Assembly: GCA_034687125.1 (NCBI GenBank)
Contig: JAQGBZ010000155.1
Coordinates: 62,001-126,000, forward strand
DNA length: 64,000 bases
Reading direction: 5' to 3'
DNA from: Neelides folsomi
Taxonomy: Eukaryota; Arthropoda; Collembola; Neelipleona; Neelidae
In this document: one piece after another, positions 52,167 through 64,000 of the stretch
Numbering within the stretch: the stretch's first letter is position 1
Layout of the letters: every line of letters begins with the position of its first letter
Translations under genes and position numbers: made by a program
Notes under the pieces: model-generated
The model's input: only the letters and a program-made list of their open reading frames with translations
The model's database searches: none
What the model was told of the DNA's origin: nothing

Positions 52167-54442
52167 TTAGCACATTGCTTTCATTTTCTCCGTGATTCCA
52201 GGTCGAAGCTTTTCTGCTGCAACTTGGACGAGAGCATACTCAGCAGGATCAAACCCAAGAGATATCGGGCACCAACGGATTAATTTACTCCTCTCCTCTT
52301 TCGTCTCCCCCCTATATAAATAATTAATTGCTGATTAGTATTCCCCATTTCAGAGTTATAAGTATTCAATTAATGTAAATAATAATAATTTTAGATAAGT
52401 TAACCTTAAAGAGTAAATGTATGTAATTAGGGACATGGCTTTTGAGAGAACGAGCCTCCTAAACAGAACGATCCGAGCATATCGTCGCTCAGGTGGCAAA
52501 AGAAATATATCGTTGACCATTTTACTAACGAATCCTCCTGACTCTTTTGCAAAGGCTGGAAAAGGTCTACATCAAAAAAAGAATTTTATAGAATAGTCTA
52601 CATAAACAATATAGGTTAAATATGAATTTAGTCATATAAAAATTAACTAATAATAATCATACTCAATGTGAGGAGATATTATAGTGGTTGAGTTCCATAA
52701 CGCATTGAGTTCGTGAAGAAGTACAATCTTCCGATTTTTCTTATGGCTTTGAACTTTCGTTTGTCGTACTTTAACTTTTGGCGAAAGCTCAACCTTGTTA
52801 AATAGAAAAATTTGATTTTTACAATTGCTAACATTACAAATTTTTATAATGAAGGTTAATACATATGTGGAAGCACTTCTACCCGTCGTAACTTGATTAA
52901 AAGACACACGTTTTTCACCATTGACCCTGAGCATCAATCCCTAAAACACATTGTAATTACTTTAGTGTAAATGAATATGAATATGTAGTAATATTTGAAT
53001 TGTAAATTGTAAATAATTCCTATTATTACTTGGACGAATAATCCTTTCATATAAGTATCTGGAATGGTTGGTAGAATATATCGAGAGCAGTAGCGTTCTT
53101 GTTCAAGATTAAAGCAGAGCAAGAAGCGAATGACCTTTATTAACAAAACACCATTCAATTTAATTGAAAGGCAAAATGATTCGATTCAATCGCATTACGT
53201 GATTCACATTATAACACAAATGAATAATAAATGTAATTTAATTATAGTACCTGATTCACATCTTTGACATCAGAGCCAACCACAATGGTCGAGCATGAAG
53301 TTGTTAAATGCGAAGTGATAAGTTGTTCCCAAAATATTTTAGAACCAAACTGAGGAGGTAGATAGGCCAAAGTCTCTAAACATTCATTTCCTTCTTCAAC
53401 TTCCGGTGAATTTGGGACAATTTCTTCATCGTTTGGAATTTTGATGTTCCACCAACAATTTCTTAATCCAGTCATCGTCTTGCACAGTTCAGCACACCAT
53501 GAATTGATCATTGAACTTTGTAGTTTATTCTAATAAAAATCATTTATTAATTGGACAAAAATACTTTTAATTATGACATTAAAATTAAAACGTAATGCAA
53601 TCATCATGTTTTTTAACTCTGTAAAGAAGAACTCCGATTTTAGGTGTAAATTCAGCCAGCCAATTTAGTAACAACGGTCTCAAGAGTAAGAAATTTGTTA
53701 GGAAGGAGAGATGAGCAAGAATGGCAACGGAATGAGGAACAGTCGTGGCAGGTCGATCATTTTCGTTCAATTGGGAATTGTGAGATCCTCTCGGGTTTCT
53801 CACTCCTTCTTCCACCGGAGAAGGAACTCGGATTGAGACAGAGACATAGGCGAGCTGAAGATCATCAACGAGACATAAAGTGCTTCTGAATGTGTTGGGA
53901 GTCACGAGGTTTCCATCAACATCGTGGTGATCGACAGTATGATCCGTGACATATTTGACAAGACGTCCAAGTTGGGGTGGCAAGTTGGCTGGGAAAAAAC
54001 AACTTGTTCTCTCTTCGGTCCAAAGGTAGACACATTGCGGTCCAACAATGTTGTCCCATCGAGAAACTACGACCCCCACGAGGATTTCATTCTTCTTTTG
54101 CCCACAAGGATATTTGTAATAATTGTTCCGATACTCTCGACTTCCGCTCTCATCGGGAAATGATGGTGCGGAAGGAAGATGGAATCGCTCTTCTTCTTCT
54201 CCCCCAATTGACGATGTGGGACTTTTAAGTGAGTGGGTGGATGGACCTTCAAATTCAGATTCCCGTTCTCGAAGTCGGCCAAGTGATGATGTGGATGAGG
54301 ATTTCCGTAAGGTACTGTGACTTTGAGGTACATGTAGAGACGATGGGGATTCAGATAAGGTCCTCTCGATAATTAAAGATCTTGTAAATGAACTTTTGAT
54401 GGACTCGGGAATTCCTAGATTCCCTTTCGTCTTTTCTTCCAT
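52167..54442 (-). CDS. C9orf72: C9orf72 ortholog (DENN-type guanine exchange factor complex subunit)
   Basis: Seven coding exons on the minus strand (53618-54442, 53251-53529, 53030-53134, 52863-52940, 52663-52793, 52405-52566, 52167-52311) keep one frame of 574 residues; human has 481. C9orf72 forms a complex with SMCR8 and WDR41 and acts in autophagy and lysosome control. Family blocks are visible: WDNIVGPQCVYLW (residues 129-141) in the longin part, SHLTTSCSTIVVGSDVKDVNQ, ERYCSR followed by YMKGLFVQ, HKKNRKIVLLHELNALW, a helical FVSKMVNDIFLLPPE to LSKAMSLITYIY, and the end AAEKLRPGITEKMKAM. The odd part is a Ser-rich N-terminal extension of about 100 residues before the longin domain (STLRKSSSTSSLGRL). 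A 5' non-coding exon probably ends at the donor at 54551. Confidence 0.93.
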
Positions 54443-57400
54443 GCTTACAACCTTAAATGAATATAATAGTTAGTGACATTAATAGTCGATATTAAGGAAT
54501 TAATATTGCTCAATAAAATAATTTAATAGTAAAAGATTTATAGAAACTTACTTGATTCTCGATGGGCAAAACTTGGACTTTCGCAACATTATAACTATTT
54601 TTAATGTATCAACAAAACAAAGTTTTCAAAAAGAGTAGTCAAGATTTGACATAATCTTTCATTTATAAACAAGTAACAAATTACGAAGATACAAAATGAG
54701 TCATTCTACGAAATTGAATTTAAATATAATAGTGTTTGAAATCGGGAATTGATAATTGGAACGATGGATTATTCCAAACTAAATAAATATTCAAACGTCA
54801 AGTAAATCTTTAAATTAAAAATTCATAAGAGAAACATTTAATTTTAAATAAAGGGATGGGTGTAATTCGATCTAATAATTGGTAATAAACACATTTCAAT
54901 TCCACTTCCTTACTTCCTTGGATTTAAATATATTGTTTAAATACAGTTAGTTACAAATTGTAACTTATAATTACATATATGTAATGATATATATCTTTAT
55001 ATATTGTTCATCGTACTTTCCTATATCTCTCTCTCAATCAAAGTACGAAGTACGAACCATTGGCAATTCCCGGTAACACGGATGATTATATAGAATCAAC
55101 CAATAAATTGAAAAAATAAAACGTTTATTTTATTCCTACTACAAAATAAATAGGTACATATATAAACTTAAGTTAATAATAATAATGAACTTTTATTTAA
55201 TTTATAAGTATGTATTCTCCATAAACGTATAAATACGTATTTACTCAAATATAATAATTAATTATGATTATAAAATAAAATTCTCAAGATCACGTTATGT
55301 AAATAAAGAATAAAAATGAAATTAATCAACAAATTACATATTTATATAAAATAAAATTCATTTCACTGATGTGATGTTGACAAGTTTTGAGTAAACTCCG
55401 CATCGCTCTTTATGATTGAGAAGGAGGAGAAATGAAGGTAATGGAATAGGATCATGCCGACAAAACAGAAGAGGAGATTTAAGTGAAAGTGGACCTTGAT
55501 GGCCCATGAGTGTTTTTCTCCATAAGTGGAGATGATTGAAGACTTAAGGTATGGAATTCGAGTCCCTCTCATTATTGATCTCTTCAGGAGTGGGAGAGAT
55601 GCAGATGGCAAACCTCCCGTCCACCCGCAAACATTTACTATCCCACTCAAATGGAAAAAGCCACTTTACACAACTTCCCCAAATGTGGATTAGAGATGAG
55701 GTTTATTATTAAGAAGTCCTGAGAACTCGCCAACTTCTTTTGCCCCATTCCAACTATCTGCTTCCATCCACTCCTTCGACCATATTTAGATGTTTGCATT
55801 AGAAAGAAAATACATAACTTACAATATCTATTGTGTATCGACACTCAACTTCCATCTAATCAAAAAGCCATTTATGGAAAGTAGTGAAAGGAAACGCGGA
55901 TGGCAGTGATTATTATTCCAATATAACCAAGGCTCAAATAGTAGTTAATTAATTAGTTAAAGCAAACAAAACTAGAAATAATCAATATTTAGTTATGCTT
56001 CAACCCCAACTCCCAATCTTATTACATATATACGCAACATATTTAATTATAAATTCTATGAATAATTCTTGGAATCTTCGATGAAGTGGTTTTTGAAGAG
56101 ATTACGAATATGATGCCGATAAAATCTATGTATCCTATTTATAATTAATATACCAATCGATAACATTTTATATTCGTATGAACACTCTGAATAAGATATA
56201 GCATTTACATATTTAAAGCGGTGTTTTACGTGTTTCATTGAATTTTCCAAATATGTATTTAATATTACTTTGTCGTGATTAATTTAATTCCAAACTTGTC
56301 TTTTAATCCGATTGTAACTATTTATTACATTTTAATGAATGGAGATTAAAAGGTCAAACTGATGTCTCAGGTTTGATGGTCGGTTTACCCACAGCCCACA
56401 AGACAACACAATTCCTTGTTTACTTCATAGATATTATATTGTTATATATATATACCTAATAATCTAATATAATGGCCATTAGAGCACTAATTGTAAGACA
56501 CTTGAAAATCGTAATTATTGAATACATGGGAGTGAGTAAGCTGACGCATTTGACATTCACAAAATTCCAAATGATTCTAATTCTAATTAATACACAAGGG
56601 AAAAGAGCCTTCCACGTGGTTGGGGATTTGGGGATTCACTGAGCCGTAAAATGAAGGTAATTCATTAATTCAAGGGTTTAGAGAGAATCTAAAGGGTTGA
56701 AATTGGCCAAATGAGCAAAGGTTGAAATGGATAATGGGTGTTGAATGACCGAAAGCGGAAGAGGCGGGTCGGTTTGGCCCTGGCAGTTTCCCAACGGTGG
56801 TCATCATCATCTCCCTAAGGTATCCCCGTGCCCTTCCACAACTTCCCGACCGTTGACCTCAATTGAAGAAATTACATTTGGTCTCCAGGACTCTCCGCGG
56901 GAGAGAAAAGAAGTTTGGTCCTTTGAAATTATAAGAAAGAATTTTTTCAACTAGTTGAACCAATTCACTTCTTTTTGAATTTATTTACCAATCTTCTCTC
57001 CACTCTTCCACAATAAAATTTATCTGAACCCCATAACCCGTCATTTCACTTTTATTAAAGTCTTCATCGCTTTGAATCGAACCTAATGGATTCCATTCTT
57101 CTTCCCTGCTCACTACCCGTGAAACTTTCTCCAAAAAACCCATACAAAGAATCATCAAATTTCAAAGCTTTCCACATATGAGCACGCGTTCATGTATCTA
57201 ACTAGCATCATTTCAATTTTAATAACAATTCAAGTTTTAGACTCCTGTTCAATTAGACTAAGTTTTGACTGATTTCATTTCACAGTTCCACGTTGAACTA
57301 AAATTCAAACATTATTGTATATGATCTAATATCAATACTATTAAATAATTGTTCTGTGGATATAAGAAAAGTCAAAGATTAGAGATTTCAATTGTTGATA

Positions 57401-58644
57401 CAAATGCACATTTTGATTATTCCTTTGAGATTTATTAATATATTTATCGAGCTTAAGGGTTATTAAGAAATAGAATAGAAGCCTATTAAAACCTTAAGCT
57501 TATAAGAAGTTGTTCTGATTGTGAATATCCGAAATAGTCAAGTCTGATTTGTTGTGAAAAACAACATTGAAGGACTATGACATAATATTTGCATGTAGGC
57601 ATAATAACAATGTTGGTTCTTTTATAAGAGTGAGTTTGGTTGTATCCAATGAGGGTTGTTCAGACGTTGGCCAAAATTCCGTTTACGATTCTGTTCGTCC
57701 GGTTGGGGGCATTGTGAGGACAATGGGATTCTCCGGAGGGGCACATAACTTATCAAATATTTCCTCCTCGTGCCCCGCCGACTTTTACTCCACTTCCGGA
57801 GATTCATGGGTGAGCTTATTTATACGACTGTTAATCTCAGTGGCCGACGGGCCCCGCCGCACGGAACCCTCTCCCTTATCTCCTGGAGGATTGGGAGCCC
57901 CACTTCCGCCTAATTACTCGGTCACCATCTGACAACTCTCCACGTGGCCCTATAAGGCCCCCCATCACTTGGGAACTAATAGGGAAATTTGGGTGGGGAG
58001 TTATGACCCTCGCCACATCATCCTCATTAGACGTTTAGAGACGCGTCAAAGGAACCAGCAAGGCCCAGTTAATGTACAGACCGCGGTACACTGCCGTTTA
58101 TCTTTATCTTTATGGGGACGTTGAGGGGCTTTAGGCACTCGGATTCCACGTGGATTCCTTCGCCCTTTACGGCCCCAAACCCATCTAAACAAAAATACAA
58201 ATGACCTCCCAAGGAATAAAATCCGATTTATCCTCCTTTCCCTCTCGAGAGAAAGAACAAAGTCGTCCAAGCACTTCTTTACGTGTTGACACTCCCAAAG
58301 TCGTCCGTGAGGATGGGAATGGGAGAAACTCGAGTTCTTCTTAATGGAAACATTCCCAACATCTCTCACGCAGTTCTCCCTTAACCTTCCTTCCTCTATA
58401 TTAATTTTTTGAGTCAAATGAGATTTATTCCTCCGTTATCTCCTCCGCTTCTAAATTAGGTTTATTTTCTCTACGACTCACTTAATAGTCGAGATACATA
58501 TGTTTGTTTGCAATTTAAATCATTAAATCTCAGGATGAAAGTTTAATTTTTTCGCTTCTAAAGATTTATTTTATAGTTAGATTTTCTAAATCATAAAATT
58601 AAAAGTTTCTCATGTTAGTTCATCAATTAAAAAGGTTTTGTATA
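54443..58644. other. Intergenic region upstream of C9orf72
   Basis: Near 54550-54590 is the likely non-coding first exon of C9orf72 with a GTAAGT donor and a 13-codon upstream frame. Beyond it, 54600-56600 is very AT-rich with nothing recognised. The block at 56600-58450 is GC-richer with several open frames on both strands, none resembling a family or having splice partners; it may be regulatory or untranslated. Confidence 0.45.
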
Positions 58645-58888
58645 CTAGACAATTTGGATTAAATAAATTTTGGAGTCCATGTTGTCTATAAGAAAATAAT
58701 GGAAAGTTGATCCTTTTTGTGAATTCTCGACATTTTGTTCGGCCACATCACAGTGATCAATGAGCCTCGAAAGTATCAATGTTTGATCATTTTTACACTT
58801 TGACTGCCAATATTCTCGAAAGTCTCGATTCTTCTCGAAATGGCAACAAACATCCAGGCTTTGTACATCTGGTCCCACATTGAAATTC
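58645..58888 (-). other. Possible exon of unknown gene
   Basis: On the minus strand a TTTGAATTTAG acceptor is followed by about 80 open codons without an ATG at the front, ending at a TAG at 58645-58647. The peptide has balanced, coding-like composition (SLDVCCHFEKNRDFREYW, then DQTLILSRLIDHCDVAEQN and FHYFLIDNMDS). I do not recognise it and find no partner exon, so it may be a degraded gene piece, a mobile-element fragment or chance. Confidence 0.25.
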
Positions 58889-60705
58889 CTAAATTCAAAT
58901 TCAAATTAACCATATATTTTAAATGTATCCACAAAAATAGTATTAAATTGATATTTCATCATATTTTAGTATATAATTATTAATTTTATAAATACTGAAT
59001 TGGGTGGAGGCTTTGCAGGTATTCCCTTTTTATTTACCTATGCATCTTTGGAATTATTGAGAAGTTTATATTTAAATGAATTGTGTTCAGAGGTATTGTT
59101 CATTTCTCTTTCTGAATATGTTTTTATTCTTGATTTTTTTAAAGTTAACTTTATTTTATCCGATTAGTTACTCATTTTGCCCCTTTATTTGTTATAATAT
59201 TTGAATAACTTCATAATTATTAAATTCTTGTAAAAACAAATTTTAAAAACCTTTAGAAACGGAAAAATTAATTTAAATTTAAGTTTATTGATTTAAATTG
59301 CAAACACACATATTAAAACATCTTTTTCTTCCTCATTGCCAAATCATAATAGCAATAACAAAATATACCTATATTTGGTTCTTCACTTGTTTGCCAAACT
59401 CAGGCCATTCGAATGCCCAACACTAGCTTGTTTGAAGTAGCATGTAATTAAACTAAACGTGGAATTTTTCAAAATTATATTGTATTGTATCCTGTGTATT
59501 ATACTCAGGTGAATTGGTAAGGCAAACGTAAGAATATCATATATATCTACTACTATACATGTATTATAAAACATATCAATTGATGTATGAAAAAAGGCCA
59601 TTGATGTATGGTATATGTGAGAGGAAGTAAAAGTCGAAATTTTGAAAGGAATTGAACATGATTGAAGAGATTGGCTGATCTCTATTTATCTACAGATTCC
59701 CCCTTTTTTCAATAAGATGAACCCAACCAGTGGAAATGAATGTTTATAAGTTTATACTTTGATGTACAAAGGTAAGTATAAGCCTTAAAACTCTTATTAT
59801 CATATAAACTTTATATGTACTATACCTAACTAATACATTAAGTATATCGGAATTGTATTTGTTATTTATACATACTCCATATATAAAATTTCTCTTCGCT
59901 CCACTTTCTTTCGTACTCTCTCTTTACTCTTTCAATCTGCAGATTCCATGAATATAAAGCTAGATATGAAAACTGGACTCATCTCTCTTTTATGTAACAA
60001 TGCTTTATCTTATCTCATGGATTAAACGTGTAAGTCATGTAAATTCTATGAGCATTGGAGCTTTAAAAAAATTCGTGTCTGGCCAATAATAGAGCAATTT
60101 ACTGAGCAGAAATGTAATCCAGTTTAATACATTTTAGCATAAATATACAATACATTTTAGACATTTATAGAAGAAATGCATAGAAGTATCTGTACTTTTG
60201 TTACATTATCTGTATATTGTATGTATATAAATTATTTAATACATATTGTATATAATTACTGATATTTAAATACAAATATATTAACACAAGTATATTATAT
60301 TTGTAGATTATAGTAAATACTTAGAATACTGATAGATAGGTAATGATTGTGGCTTAAAGTTACCAAGTTCAATACTGCACTGGCCTCCAAATTTCAAAAA
60401 ATTTATGTCAATTAAATAATAACAAAAAGTTTGCTTAGTTATCCATACAAGTCTTTCATTTTCATGAAAATTGAAACAAAATTCATTAAGTATTAACATA
60501 GGTATTTAACGAGTAACGACTTTGATACTATTAAGTACTATGGTTATATACATAACAATTTATACTTACTACATACTCTACATATTAGCATTGTTCGATT
60601 GGAACGTTTCTTTTATAGAAATTTTTACATACTTTAAGTACTTGCACCATATATTAGTATAACAATATAAGATTTGGTTTACATTATGCAATAAACGCAA
60701 AATAA
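58889..60705. other. Intergenic, nothing recognised
   Basis: Very AT-rich DNA with short frames only. Confidence 0.5.
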
Positions 60706-60710
60706 TATAT

Positions 60711-60801
60711 ACAGAGTGAACCATAAGTAATGCACGATGATTATAATACATAGTAACTATAACGATTGAATGTATAATGCGTTACTCATGATTCACCCTG
60801 T
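60711..60801. mobile_element. Mariner-like miniature hairpin element
   Basis: A 91-bp unit whose left end ACAGAGTGAACCATAAGTAA and right end, read in reverse as ACAGGGTGAATCATGAGTAA, are inverted repeats with three mismatches in 20. TATAT flanks both sides, consistent with insertion at TA. It is non-coding. Ends opening ACAGGGTG are seen in several mariner-group elements, so it is probably a MITE of that group. Confidence 0.7.
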
Positions 60802-62449
60802 ATATATACTATACATTATATATTTTTAATACAAATACATACCTACATATATATCATATATTCACCGACATCTGTTTCTTCTCAGCTCTATCTTGGGGGG
60901 TTCTTACTATTTAACAATAAATATAACATATTTGTAAATACCTATACAAAGTTTCCACTTTAGTACAAAGGTATCGGTTACTTTCATTAGCAATAATAAT
61001 ACATTACATGGGTTAATATAATGGTTAAAATTCGACCCTTACCCCCGGATATCTTTCGGCCAATGACGGTAAATAATTGTTTAGAATAAGTACATATAGT
61101 TTACTAAAAACATATTTACTACGTATGCGTATTACATATATATTTAACAGCACAAATCCAAGCATAAATCTATGGTATTAATGATGATGAGTTATACCAA
61201 TTTGGTATAGCAATTTGTATCATCGACAAGTACTACTTGTCTAGTATAGCAAAATACAATATGCCCTGACCGTCAATTACATTAATAGATGTAATTTATA
61301 ATAAATATATATTCTCTTTTTAATTAAGTACACATACGGTATTTACTAGCGCTGGTTCCATGTTCCATTTATCTATTTGAAAACCGCAAAATATTATCTA
61401 GGACTCGGACATTGCTTTTAATTAATATAAATACAGGCACATACTTTCAATATATCGATAGAAATGTGTTGAAAAAGTACCCTCTTTTCCATTTTAAGTT
61501 TAACATATGTATATGCATACATATTTAATATCTAGGTAGCTTACAATATTATATGTACCTAAGTACATAGAGAGATCTTATACATATTTATGTATATCGG
61601 CGGTTTAATTCACCCTAAAGGAAAGCTTTCCTTTAACAATATAAAATAATATAATTAAAAACTGACACTACTAATTTTGGAAATATCTTAACCGCCCACA
61701 CCATTGGGCTTCCCAGTAATTCATTTATTTATATGTAAAGGTTCACTTCCATTAATTAACCAGGACATAATTTAGTACTCGGCTTACAAACGACCTTTGA
61801 TTACATCATTAAGCCTTTGAAATTCGATTTTAATTTCCTCGCAGAGCTTCCCACTTTCCCCGATTTTATGCGAAGACATTTAATGGGCCATATGGTCACA
61901 TCATTTTCACTTTCCAACGCACTCCCTTGCAACTTCACTCTTTTCTTTACAACAGGAATCGAAGTGGTAGTATGTACTTATGTATGTATACTCCTATGTA
62001 TTAGGACTATAAAACTAATTTTCCACTCCGAGTTATACTATTGAGAACCTTAATTAAAACTTCTTCGGATTTCCTTAAAAATATAAAGGCTTTCAAAATG
62101 GATAGCTTTCTGTAAAGTCACTGACTTTCTTAATCTGACAGTTTAAGGAACTCTCCAATACTCTAGAGTTAATAATCAAACATTGAAGAGAATTGGAATT
62201 AATTTCCTTAGTATAAATAATATTAATAAATAATAGAAGGGAAATAAAACCGATTTCAAATTATCATTCCAAACCTTGGTTGATAAAATTATAAAATTGG
62301 GAATGCCATACTTAATTGACAGGAATTGAGAAATTGAGATAAACTTTTTTGGTTACATGTTACATATGTAAATCCAGGGTATTTGAAAAGTTGTCACTTA
62401 ACCATTACCTGTATAAATATTTACTGTATTTATTTCCAAAGAACCAAAT
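60802..62449. other. Spacer downstream of the GPCR gene
   Basis: AT-rich. Contains two adjacent short palindromes at 61193-61209 (TATACCAA..TTGGTATA) and 61225-61241 (GACAAGT act ACTTGTC). The end near 62450 would be the GPCR 3' untranslated region. Confidence 0.5.
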
Positions 62450-63290
62450 TTAAACACCTGTCGTCGCATTGATGAACGATGTGGTTTGCTGCCGTTGGAT
62501 CAGCGACGTCTTGGTAATTGTGAGAAGTTGAGGTGGTTCCTTGGGCCTCCAACATGGTGGCAATAGAGCCAAAAACGCTTTCCTGAATTTCACATTGAGA
62601 AACGCATAGAGGAGTGGATTGATGCAGGAATTGGAAGATCCGAGCCATTGGGCAATGGGTGTCGCAATCGCTATGACTTGCTCCTCTGTCTCACTCATCT
62701 TTGACCCGAACTTGACCCTTGTGAAGAGGATGTATAGCGGGAGCCAGGAGAGGAGAAACACAAGGACGACCACGATGAGCATCCGAAGAACTCCCATCTT
62801 TGCCTTCTGATGAATCTTTTGCATGGCAGCGGCTGAATCCGTCGGCACGTGCCGCCTTGTCACGCGAATCCAAATGAGGAGGTAGCAGAGAGAAATGCCG
62901 CCGAGAGGAAACAAGTAGCAGAAGAGGAAGTTCCCTATGAGGAAGTAAAGGTCTCCGTTGAGGGCGGATGGCCAATTCTCCACACAAAACTCTGCGTCGC
63001 CGTGTGAGGTCAAGGTGAAGAATAAGGCCCAAGGGAGAGCGATCCCGCAAGACACGATCCAAATGAGGAGGATGATCAGACGAGCACGGCCCTTTGTCAG
63101 CCCCCGCCCAAGTGGAAACCAAATTGCCAGAAATCTTGAGGAAGAACCCAAAGTGTTGGTCTCAAATGAGCCCCTAATTCCATTTCTCACCTGTCAAGAG
63201 AGACGGCGACGAGAGAGTACACCGAGGCAGAAACGGAAACTCCTTGGACGTACGCAACTACCTTACAAACTCCTTCCCCGAGAACCCATG
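62450..63290 (-). CDS. Neuropeptide GPCR, SIFamide-receptor-like, 3' part
   Basis: Two exons on the minus strand (63191-63290 and 62450-63134) are split by a 56-bp intron inside the DRF motif at the end of TM3 ([11 protein letters not shown]). They cover from just before TM3 to the C-terminus, about 261 residues. TM3 has the disulphide Cys ([21 protein letters not shown]), TM4 [23 protein letters not shown]5 the [18 protein letters not shown] part, TM6 [20 protein letters not shown] and TM7 [20 protein letters not shown] with the NPxxY motif. This is a rhodopsin-family peptide receptor; the RVKFG linker after TM6 and the [16 protein letters not shown] block point to the SIFamide receptor group, by memory of the family. 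TM1 and TM2 must lie beyond the right edge or in the last 700 bp, where I cannot find them. Confidence 0.8.
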
Positions 63291-64000
63291 CTACATTCAA
63301 AAAGAAAAGGCGTATATAGTATTTATATTAACTAATATCCTCACCTATCTACTACATTCCAATTCAATTTCAAGTATTTTCCTGGAAACGTCAAATTGAA
63401 TTAAGTGGGTTTTGTTTCGAAGACTCTATTTACTGTTTAAGCTCTTACAGTTCCATTAATTGATTTGTAGTTCGATTGAATGGGACCTTGAAAAAGGATT
63501 TTGATTTTCAAGCTTTCAAGACTGCTGCTCTGCTAATAACTGCTGCTAATATATACTATACTAGATATACAGATAGTATTTATAATAAAATATTAATACT
63601 TATGTATGTATAAGTACCAGGTGGTATACCTTACAGTACTGTTGTATAGAGTATTTGTATATTTCAAACCTTATTTAATGCAAACAGCAAAAACCACTCA
63701 AATTTTCTCATATAGCTATCAAAGTATACTTAAGTTAATATAAAAAATATTTGATAGACTAGATCGGATAGCTCTTAAAAATGAGTATTTTGCAATTAAT
63801 AATGTCATTTTGTCAATAATTAATATTGTATAAAACTTTAACATCTGTGAGAAAATGCTAGCTTAAATACACTTAAAATGGCAAATTCAAATATGTAGCA
63901 GCCAAAAATTTTAATAAAATTGTGTCAAAGTGAAATATTCCAATATGAACTTAGGAATCAGTTAGGAAGTTAGGATGCATGTACCAGTTAAGTAGAAAGT
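63291..64000. other. Probable GPCR intron reaching the window edge
   Basis: AT-rich, with no TM1-TM2 coding found on the minus strand. It follows directly upstream of an acceptor (TTGAATGTAG), so it is most likely intron. Confidence 0.5.

Noticed and set aside
57567-57932. A 121-codon plus-strand frame in the GC-rich block
   Set aside because: No recognisable family, no splice context, and biased composition; likely chance in GC-richer DNA.
62691-63335. Frames of 125 and 143 codons opposite or overlapping the GPCR
   Set aside because: The GPCR frame has complete transmembrane motifs; the others are arginine-rich shadows of it.

Overview
This window is nuclear DNA of an animal. It is AT-rich, genes on both strands are split by short GT-AG introns (about 55 bp to 1.7 kb), and the products are typical animal proteins. 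A SIFamide-receptor-like GPCR, tryptophan hydroxylase, a C9orf72 ortholog and a JIP1 whose start resembles fly Aplip1 suggest a protostome, most likely an arthropod. C9orf72 makes Drosophila unlikely. A crustacean or chelicerate is an inference only.

Layout: 1-6213 gene-poor. 6214-8516 a seven-exon axonemal-type protein (+). 9524-9946 EIF1AD (+), tail to tail with nucleoside diphosphate kinase (10069-10758, -), which is divergent from mevalonate kinase (11491-13108, +). 13109-23591 is a 10-kb desert holding a hAT-type element with a perfect target-site duplication and a tRNA-derived SINE-like unit. 23592-26666 has a Ser-rich unknown, CMC2 and ABITRAM in tight tandem (+). SRP72 (27091-29894, -) is divergent from SIN3 (30528-37963, +). 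A 61-residue unknown, RPE (39843-41503) and JIP1 (41629-44954) follow on +. Tryptophan hydroxylase (45877-51142, +) converges on C9orf72 (52167-54442, -). 54443-62449 is gene-poor. The right edge holds the 3' part of a neuropeptide GPCR (62450-63290, -).

The genes share no single pathway. Most are housekeeping: translation, nucleotide balance, mevalonate and pentose-phosphate metabolism, protein targeting, chromatin repression, mitochondrial assembly. JIP1, tryptophan hydroxylase, C9orf72 and the GPCR have neuronal roles. Exon joins were chosen by reading frame, splice-site sequence and family resemblance; nearly all keep the frame.

The most interesting non-genic content is a set of small DNA transposon relics in introns and intergenic DNA: an IR/DR-type Tc1 relic in the tryptophan hydroxylase gene, a hAT-like element, two inverted-repeat elements in one SIN3 intron and a 91-bp mariner-like hairpin. 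There is also a 30-bp perfect GC-rich palindrome in an RPE intron. I found no strong evidence of an entirely new multi-gene system.
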